Origin: Desulfobacula sp.
Lineage (GTDB): Bacteria; Desulfobacterota; Desulfobacteria; Desulfobacterales; Desulfobacteraceae
Direction of reading: 5' to 3'
NCBI GenBank assembly: GCA_013792075.1
Contig: VMSR01000070.1
Location: 1-58,457 of the forward strand
DNA: 58,457 bases
Shown here: piece by piece, positions 53,262-58,457 of the stretch
Layout: every line of letters starts with the position of its first letter
How positions within the stretch are numbered: the first letter of the stretch is position 1
Position numbers and translations under genes: made by a program
Notes under the pieces: generated by a model
The model's input: the letters and a program-made list of their open reading frames with translations, nothing else
Databases searched by the model: none
What the model was told of the DNA's origin: nothing

Positions 53262-53345
53262 TTGCAAGCGATTCAAAATATTGAAGATCCTCCAGAATTT
53301 ATAGAAGATGTTTTTCAATTAATTACAGAGGAAAGAAAATTATAA
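53262..53345 (+). pseudogene. Possible C-terminal coding remnant
   Basis: After the cyclase stop (53253-53255) the same frame stays open for 29 codons and encodes S-L-Q-A-I-Q-N-I-E-D-P-P-E-F-I-E-D-V-F, ending E-E-R-K-L. It looks like the tail of some protein. It could be debris of a lost gene or a former extension of the cyclase. No family is recognised. Confidence 0.3.
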
Positions 53346-53365
53346 AGGGAAGAGACGGGTCAAGT

Positions 53366-53956
53366 ATGAAACAAAAGCTTGAACGATTGCTCCGGGAAGC
53401 AAAAAGCCTTGGCGCAAGCGATTCCGCTATTATATCGTCCAAAGCGATTCTGGTGAAGGATGATTTGGCAGCGCTTTGTAATGGATCGCACCCCTGCCCG
53501 AATTACGGGCTTGCGGCAAGCTGTCCACCCACGGTGGAAGGACCGGTCGAATTTAGAAAATGGCAGATGCAGAGCGATTATTCCATTACCGTAAAAATAG
53601 AATTGCCAGCATCTGTTATGTTTTCCGATTCACGCAAGGGTGTGATGCAACTGCTTCATGAAATTGTTGCAGCAGTAGAACAAAAAGCCATTGAAATGGG
53701 TTTTGGAAAATCTCAAGCCTTTGCCGGCGGATCCTGTAAGGAATTGTTTTGCAGCGATCAGGAAAACTGCTGCGTTGTAACAGAAAATACACCTTGCCGC
53801 CATATGGAATCTGCCCGCCCCTCCATGTCAGGTTTTGGTATCGATGTCAGCCGGTTGATGATCTCTTCCGGGTGGTCGGCGCTGAAAGCCAAAGATACCG
53901 CTTTATCAGATAAAGATGCCGCAAGCTGGGTGGCAGGCCTGATTTTACTTGCTTGA
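53366..53956 (+). CDS. DUF2284 metal-binding protein, 196 aa
   Basis: Soluble cysteine-rich protein of the DUF2284 family, common in anaerobes and thought to bind metal or an Fe-S cluster. Cysteines occur as CNGSHPCPNYG then SCPPTVEG in the N-terminal half, and as GSCKELFC, NCC and PCRH in the C-terminal half. The end is a helical domain. It is separated from the convergent kinase gene by only 5 bases. Function is unknown; a redox or electron-transfer role is possible but not shown. Confidence 0.8.
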   Translation: MKQKLERLLREAKSLGASDSAIISSKAILVKDDLAALCNGSHPCPNYGLAASCPPTVEGPVEFRKWQMQSDYSITVKIELPASVMFSDSRKGVMQLLHEIVAAVEQKAIEMGFGKSQAFAGGSCKELFCSDQENCCVVTENTPCRHMESARPSMSGFGIDVSRLMISSGWSALKAKDTALSDKDAASWVAGLILLA

Positions 53957-53961
53957 ACTTT

Positions 53962-55269
53962 TCAGGGTAGCGGCAAAAAAAGACTAACAACAGTACCCTT
54001 GCCCGGCGCACTGTCGATCTGTATTTTCCCGTTGTGGGCATCCATGATGGTTTTGCACAGACTTAACCCCAGGCCGTAACCACCGGTTTGTTTTGAGCGG
54101 GATTTGTCCAGCCGGTAGAACGGTTCCAGGACACGGTGCAGTTTGGTTTTATCCATGCCAATGCCGGTGTCCGTTATCTTCACGGTGATCCAGGGGGGGT
54201 GCCGGTCCAGACAAATGGTGACAGGATCACTGTCTCTGGTTGAATATTTTATGGCATTTTCAAGAATGTTGACCACCACTGTTTTGATTCTGGCCCGGTC
54301 AAATTCGCAGATGACAGGACCATGTTCAAAAAAAACAACACCCGGTGTCCTGGATTCAAAGCTGACGGCAATATCCTTGACAACGGCTGCCAGGTCGGAA
54401 GACTGTTTTTCAAGATTGGCCTGGTCATGGTGGAGTCTGGCATTTTCAAGGATGGCGGTCACCATGGTTTCCATTTCCAGAATATCCCCGCTGATACTCT
54501 TTTTCATCTGGTCATCGGATGGAAACTCCAAAGCCACCTTGACCCGTGTCAGGGGGGATCGAAGTTCGTGGCTGACGTCCCTCAGCAGCTGGTGTTTGAA
54601 TTCCAGCATCTGGTGAAGCCGCCGTGTCATGGCATTGAATGCTGCGGCCAGTTTTCCGAATTCATCTTTTCTGTTCTCCGGAACAATATGAAGCAGGTTG
54701 CCCCTGCCCACTTCCTTTACGCCTTCATGGAGCCAGTTGATGGGGGCCAATACTTTTTTTACGGCAAAATAGGCGCCGCCAAGGACCAGGGAAAGGGATA
54801 TCAATAAAATCAAAAGCAGCCACAGATAATGGGTCTTGTTTTTATCGTACCCGGAAAATTCAAAAACAAAGGTCCCTTTTTCATGGGTGCTTTTTAAAAA
54901 ATGCCGGCCATGGTATCTGCCGAAGTATATGGTCTTTGAATTGGAAAACAGCCGGTATCGAATTTTATTGTTTTCAGGAAGCGCTTCAATCAACGACCAG
55001 GAGCCCGTATCCCCCTGGAAGGCAATTTTGAGGCCTGTTTGCCCGAATATGGTTCTGGCACGTTCTATATCCGGGGGGGAGCCCAGGTCATTGATCACAT
55101 AGGTGAAATACTGAATGGCATTGGTGTGGAATGGTGTAACCGAGGTGAGGCGATGGACGACAAAAAGACTTCCGGCAACCAGGACGATGCAGATCCAGGT
55201 GATAAGGCTGATGATAATGAGCTTGGCCTGTACCGAGTGAATACTGCGCGTGAAGTATTTCAAGATCAT
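53962..55269 (-). CDS. Sensor histidine kinase, CpxA-like, 435 aa
   Basis: Inner-membrane sensor with TM1 (about 16-38), a periplasmic domain of roughly 115 residues, TM2 (about 153-175), HAMP, HisKA with the phospho-His in LRDVSHELRSPL, and HATPase motifs N-box (NILENAIKYS), D-T-G-I-G-M-D and GYGLGLSLC. Start 55269 follows GGAAG and lies 3 bases beyond the response-regulator stop; a GTG at 55275 overlaps that stop. With the adjacent OmpR-type regulator and Spy/CpxP-like gene it forms a Cpx-type envelope-stress system. Confidence 0.88.
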   Translation of the reverse strand: MILKYFTRSIHSVQAKLIIISLITWICIVLVAGSLFVVHRLTSVTPFHTNAIQYFTYVINDLGSPPDIERARTIFGQTGLKIAFQGDTGSWSLIEALPENNKIRYRLFSNSKTIYFGRYHGRHFLKSTHEKGTFVFEFSGYDKNKTHYLWLLLILLISLSLVLGGAYFAVKKVLAPINWLHEGVKEVGRGNLLHIVPENRKDEFGKLAAAFNAMTRRLHQMLEFKHQLLRDVSHELRSPLTRVKVALEFPSDDQMKKSISGDILEMETMVTAILENARLHHDQANLEKQSSDLAAVVKDIAVSFESRTPGVVFFEHGPVICEFDRARIKTVVVNILENAIKYSTRDSDPVTICLDRHPPWITVKITDTGIGMDKTKLHRVLEPFYRLDKSRSKQTGGYGLGLSLCKTIMDAHNGKIQIDSAPGKGTVVSLFLPLP

Positions 55270-55271
55270 GT

Positions 55272-55964
55272 TCACGCTTCCGGGCTTCCGCCGAGAAACA
55301 GGTAGCCTGATCCCCAGATGGTTTTTATAAACCTGGGGTTTTTCGGGTCATCCTTGAGTTTCTGGCGAAGCCTGCTGACCACCACATCAACGGTTCGGTT
55401 AAATGCCTCACAGTCCATGCCGGACAGCTCCTGCAGGATCTGGTCCCGGTCAAGAACTTTGCCGGTATTTACAGCCAAAAAACAAAGGGCCGTGTATTCG
55501 CTGGTGGTCAAATCCAGGGGATGGCCGTCCAAGGCACCTGTTTGACGGGCAAAATCAATCTCAAGGCTGCCAAACTTTTCTGTTTTCCCAAAAAGGAGTG
55601 GACTGGTCCGCCTGAGCACGGACTGGATTCGGGCCACCAGCTCCCTGGGTTCAAAGGGCTTGGGAAGGTAATCATCTGCCCCGAGTTCAAGGCCGACCAC
55701 CTTGTCGGTCAGATCCCCCCGGGCTGTCAGCATGATGATGGGAATACGGCTGGTTCTCCGGATGGTCTTGCAGACCTCGAATCCATCCATTTCCGGCAGC
55801 ATGATATCCAGAATGATCAAATCCGGAGGGCTTTCTTTTAACAATTTAAACCCAGCCGAAGGCGTGACCGCCCATTGCACGGCCATCCCAAAATCTCCCA
55901 GAAATTTTTCCAGAAGCCGGTTAAGTTTTTCATCATCATCAACAATTAAAATTGTCTGTTTCAT
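55272..55964 (-). CDS. OmpR-family response regulator, CpxR-like, 230 aa
   Basis: Receiver domain (IVDDDEKLNRLL; phospho-acceptor in LIILDIMLPEMDGF; Lys in LPKPFEP) followed by a winged-helix DNA-binding domain (about 130-228; V-D-V-V-V-S-R-L-R-Q-K-L and I-W-G-S-G-Y-L-F). Start 55964 (MKQTILIV) is the family-typical start; 55988 would add eight residues. It precedes the kinase gene, its likely partner. It should bind the GTAA-type repeats upstream of the CpxP-like gene. Confidence 0.9.
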   Translation of the reverse strand: MKQTILIVDDDEKLNRLLEKFLGDFGMAVQWAVTPSAGFKLLKESPPDLIILDIMLPEMDGFEVCKTIRRTSRIPIIMLTARGDLTDKVVGLELGADDYLPKPFEPRELVARIQSVLRRTSPLLFGKTEKFGSLEIDFARQTGALDGHPLDLTTSEYTALCFLAVNTGKVLDRDQILQELSGMDCEAFNRTVDVVVSRLRQKLKDDPKNPRFIKTIWGSGYLFLGGSPEA

Positions 55965-56016
55965 GCTGTCCCACGTTCTCCTTTTCACCCATTTTCATAT
56001 ACCCTTTTTGCACCAC

Positions 56017-56057
56017 AATGGGAATCCCAAAAATATGTCCTGCCTGGGATTCCCATT
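56017..56057 (-). terminator. 13-bp inverted repeat between the cpxP-like gene and the response regulator
   Basis: AATGGGAATCCCA (56017-56029) and TGGGATTCCCATT (56045-56057) are exact reverse complements with a 15-base loop. It lies just after the CpxP-like stop. With no T-run after the stem, it may act as an attenuator or 3'-stabiliser that lowers expression of the downstream kinase pair. Confidence 0.55.
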
Positions 56058-56081
56058 ATGCATGGGCCGGCCTGGGTTTCA

Positions 56082-56519
56082 TTACCACTCTTTGTTGTGC
56101 CAGGCTTCAAATTTTTCAATCTTTTTGATCAGTTTGGCCTTTTGATCAGGGCTCAATTTATTGTGGAAAAGAATGAGACGGTCAACGGCCAGATCAATCA
56201 CCTGGTTCATCCGTTCACGGTGGCCGGCCACAAGATCCTTGACCACGGCAGTATCCATCCGGTCGGACCCAAGCTGTTCCTTAAGCAGTGCATGCATGGC
56301 CTTTTTGTCTTTGTGCACAAGATCCATTTTTGCTTGGATTTCATCCTTGATCTGGGCCAGGTGTGACTCCTGGGCTGCTGTCAGATCAAGAATTTCGCTG
56401 ATGTAATCCAAGCCAAATGCAAGGCCTCTTTGGCTGCCATGGGAACGGCACCCGATAAAAATGGTCGTGCAAAAAATTAACCCTGCGATGACGGCAATGC
56501 CGATACTTGTTTTTTTCAT
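56082..56519 (-). CDS. Spy/CpxP-family periplasmic stress protein, predicted lipoprotein, 145 aa
   Basis: Helical periplasmic chaperone/regulator. An N-terminal signal ends with F-I-G-C, a plausible lipobox, so it may be membrane-anchored. The mature part has the LTxxQ signature twice (LDLTAAQ, then KLSPDQ), as in Spy and CpxP. AAGGAGGAG precedes the ATG. It is first in the order cpxP-cpxR-cpxA and should feed back on the kinase by sensing misfolded envelope proteins. A repeat array upstream suggests activation by the adjacent regulator. Confidence 0.8.
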   Translation of the reverse strand: MKKTSIGIAVIAGLIFCTTIFIGCRSHGSQRGLAFGLDYISEILDLTAAQESHLAQIKDEIQAKMDLVHKDKKAMHALLKEQLGSDRMDTAVVKDLVAGHRERMNQVIDLAVDRLILFHNKLSPDQKAKLIKKIEKFEAWHNKEW

Positions 56520-56612
56520 ACCCTTCTCCTCCTTGAATTGTTCAAATTTTACACCCTGGGACTGTCATGGTGATCAATATATCTTTTTTCAAACAAATAG
56601 CTTTTCTGCCGG

Positions 56613-56637
56613 GTAAAATTGTGTAACAAAATGTAAT
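56613..56637. promoter_or_regulatory. CpxR-box-like triple repeat GTAAA-N5-GTAAC-N5-GTAAT
   Basis: Three GTAA-type pentamers at exact 10-bp spacing (56613, 56623, 56633) match the enterobacterial CpxR consensus GTAAA-N5-GTAAA. They lie 94-118 bases upstream of the CpxP-like start codon, with TATATT at about 56582-56577 as a possible -10 and no good -35, as expected for an activator-dependent promoter. The divergent threonine aldolase is 134 bases away on the other side. Confidence 0.6.
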
Positions 56638-56770
56638 GCTCCCGGGCGGACCAAGATCAAGCTGTTTAAGGACAAGCTGAACCATATTTTTGTAAATTGC
56701 CGCCCAAAGTATGATAAGAAGAAACAGACCGGATTCTTTGGATAAAAATACAAATAAAGGAAAACCAGAT

Positions 56771-57784
56771 ATGAAATGGATTGATCTGAGAAGCGACACG
56801 GTTACCAGGCCGACAAAACCCATGCTGGAAGCCATGATGCAGGCCGAAGTCGGAGATGATGTGTATGGGGAAGACCCCACGGTGAATCTGCTTGAAAAAA
56901 CCACAGCCCGGATGACCGGTATGGAAGCGGGGCTGTTTTGCACCAGCGGCACCCAAAGCAATCTGCTGGCCCTGATGTCCCATTGCAATCGGGGGGATGA
57001 ATATATTGTGGGCCAGCTGGCCCATACCTATCGCTATGAGGGCGGGGGAGCTGCCGTCCTGGGCAGCATCCAGCCCCAGCCCCTGGATCTTGAACCCGAC
57101 GGCAGTCTGGATCTGGCAAAGGTGGCCCACTTTATCAAGCCGGACGACTACCATTTTGCGAAAACAAAATTACTCTGCCTTGAAAATACCCAGGGCGGAA
57201 AGGTCCTGCCCATGGACTACCTTGCCAAGGCCCGTGCTTTTGTAAACACCCACGGACTTTCCCTCCACCTGGACGGGGCAAGGGTGTTTAATGCGGCCGT
57301 CAAACTCGATGTGGCGGTAGAAGAGATCACCCGGCATTTTGATACCGTCTCCTGCTGCTTGTCCAAAGGGCTGGGGGCCCCCGTGGGATCCGTTCTCTGC
57401 GGTCCTGAAAAAATTATCCAAAAGGCCAGGCGGTGGCGGAAGGTTCTGGGGGGCGGCATGCGCCAGGCAGGCATTCTGGCGGCAGCCGGCCTCTATGCCC
57501 TGGAAAACCATGTGGCCCGGCTTGAAAAGGACCATGTAAATGCCCGGCACCTGGCCGCAGGGCTTGCCAAGATCAAGGGCATAAAAATTGATTCGGAAAT
57601 GGTTCAGACCAATATTGTTTTTGCGGATATCACGGCCGACATGTCCAAACTGCACGGGCATTTAAAGGAAAACAGGATTCTCATTGACCCGTCCAGCCAT
57701 TTGCGCCTGGTCACCCACCTGGATATACAGGCCCCGGATATTGACCATGCCATTGGGGCGTTTCAATCCTTTTTCAGGGGATAA
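56771..57784 (+). CDS. ltaE: Low-specificity L-threonine aldolase, 337 aa
   Basis: PLP enzyme splitting L-threonine or allo-threonine to glycine and acetaldehyde. It begins with IDLRSDTVTRPT and VGDDVYGEDPTVN, both diagnostic, and the PLP Lys is in CCLSKGLGAPVGS (about residue 200). Start 56771 (MKWIDLRS) follows AAAGGA; the longer frame to 56711 adds unconserved residues. Its 3' end overlaps the convergent phosphodiesterase gene by 11 bases. Confidence 0.92.
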   Translation: MKWIDLRSDTVTRPTKPMLEAMMQAEVGDDVYGEDPTVNLLEKTTARMTGMEAGLFCTSGTQSNLLALMSHCNRGDEYIVGQLAHTYRYEGGGAAVLGSIQPQPLDLEPDGSLDLAKVAHFIKPDDYHFAKTKLLCLENTQGGKVLPMDYLAKARAFVNTHGLSLHLDGARVFNAAVKLDVAVEEITRHFDTVSCCLSKGLGAPVGSVLCGPEKIIQKARRWRKVLGGGMRQAGILAAAGLYALENHVARLEKDHVNARHLAAGLAKIKGIKIDSEMVQTNIVFADITADMSKLHGHLKENRILIDPSSHLRLVTHLDIQAPDIDHAIGAFQSFFRG

Positions 57785-58457
57785 ATCTTTGGGGGAAATC
57801 CGTAAAAATTCCGTCCGCCCCGGCAGCGACAAACCGGGTAAACTCCTGGGGATCATTGATGGTAAACAGGTTTACTCTTTTGCCTTTTGCCTTGAGTTCT
57901 TCCATATGGGCTGGGGTTATCAGCAGGGCATTGGCATTGTACACCGGGAATGAAAAATCCTTAAAATCAAGGGGAAGCACATCGTCATCCCCCACCAATG
58001 CCTGGATCTCAATGGGGGCATTTTTGTTCACCCACCGGAGCCAGTCATGGTTAAAAGAGGAAATAACCACCTGTTCCAGGGGGATATTGGTTTGTTTGAT
58101 GGTTTCCAGGGTTCGGGAGGCAAGGAAAAAAGGGGCCGGCTCATTTCCATGGTCCTTAAGCTCTATATTGATCTTAAAATCAAGATCCCTTGTCAGCAAA
58201 AGCCCCTGTTCCAGGGTGGGAATCTGCTCCCCCTTGAAGGCAGCCAGCTCCTGAGCTTTTATCCTGCCCCGGGCAATGGTTGAAAAGGGATCTTTGGATA
58301 TAAAAACAGACCCAAGGTCCAGGGTTTGAAGTTCTGCCAATGTGTAGCGGATCAGGGTATCTTCCGCTGTACCAGCATCTCCTGATGCAGCATATCCGAA
58401 CCGAGCCGGCGCATCCGTGCACCGGGACAGGGTGGCATCATGGAATAAAACCAGATG
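57774..58457 (-). CDS. Glycerophosphodiester phosphodiesterase, N-terminus beyond the window
   Basis: The minus-strand frame is open from the window edge for 228 codons. It shows the GDPD motifs: L-F-H-D-A-T-L-S-R-C-T-D near the edge (catalytic His and Asp), T-L-A-E-L-Q-T-L-D-L-G, INIELKDHG and the C-terminal GADGIFTDFPQRF. It hydrolyses glycerophosphodiesters to glycerol-3-phosphate and an alcohol. The first part, containing the usual H-R-G motif, is missing because the window ends. It overlaps ltaE tail-to-tail by 11 bases. Confidence 0.88.
   Translation of the reverse strand, partial: HLVLFHDATLSRCTDAPARFGYAASGDAGTAEDTLIRYTLAELQTLDLGSVFISKDPFSTIARGRIKAQELAAFKGEQIPTLEQGLLLTRDLDFKINIELKDHGNEPAPFFLASRTLETIKQTNIPLEQVVISSFNHDWLRWVNKNAPIEIQALVGDDDVLPLDFKDFSFPVYNANALLITPAHMEELKAKGKRVNLFTINDPQEFTRFVAAGADGIFTDFPQRFIP

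Noticed and set aside
1-58457. CRISPR arrays and insertion sequences
   Set aside because: I saw no regularly spaced direct repeats of 23-40 bp and no transposase gene; the only repeat array is the short iteron-like cluster.

Overview
The window looks like part of a chromosome from a sulfate-reducing, strictly anaerobic deltaproteobacterium (Desulfobacterales; Desulfobacula/Desulfotignum-like). This is an inference. It rests on the mix of acyl-CoA catabolic genes, sigma54 activators, class III (anaerobic) ribonucleotide reductase and cobamide assembly genes; no taxonomic search was possible.

Layout. (1) 1-7543: right part of an integrated element inserted at the 3' end of a tRNA-Val gene. It has a tyrosine integrase, a small RHH regulator facing a divergent leftward operon, an excisionase-like protein, a 997-aa primase-helicase and a one-gene membrane cargo beside the attachment side. 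The 3' end of the primase gene holds ten exact copies of an 8-bp iteron-like motif in both orientations around a 42-bp alternating purine-pyrimidine tract, which looks like a replication origin. (2) 7544-13161: tRNA-Val and a coupled operon htpG-rimO-polyprenyl synthase-exported protein. (3) 13260-19984: an NtrC-type regulator, a hybrid histidine kinase and an HD-GYP-like protein with a sigma54 promoter and shared palindromes, then a Nudix hydrolase. (4) 20005-25337: nrdD-nrdG behind a pair of NrdR boxes spaced 31 bp, a one-component regulator, shikimate kinase, and a MarR regulator with an 18-bp inverted-repeat operator.

(5) 25413-43588: a large catabolic cluster. Rightward are a cholesterol-oxidase (ChoD)-like GMC oxidoreductase, an acyl-CoA dehydrogenase and a TPR-GAF-sigma54 activator interrupted by one in-frame TGA. 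A ten-gene leftward operon follows (beta-keto acid cleavage enzyme, PHP protein, two atypical thiolases, SCP2-DUF35 and DUF35-MaoC fusions, acyl-CoA dehydrogenase, acyl-CoA synthetase, enoyl-CoA hydratase, MaoC). A divergent DmdC-like acyl-CoA dehydrogenase completes it. The divergent units share a 355-bp intergenic region with two near-identical sigma54 promoters facing outward. Both thiolases lack the canonical Cys/His residues and sit beside DUF35 partners, which suggests a ChsH2-Ltp2-like retro-aldol module for a branched, polycyclic or isoprenoid acyl-CoA. (6) 43605-48803: cobamide nucleotide-loop assembly and remodelling genes (cobU, radical SAM, cobS, cobD, cbiB, cbiR-like).

(7) 48804-53956: an AT-rich accessory stretch with a 54-aa zinc-ribbon protein, an SGNH lipoprotein, a nitrilase remnant, a dCACHE-GGDEF diguanylate cyclase and a DUF2284 protein. 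(8) 53962-58457: a Cpx-like envelope-stress system (cpxP-cpxR-cpxA order) with three GTAA-type repeats upstream, threonine aldolase, and a glycerophosphodiester phosphodiesterase cut by the window end.
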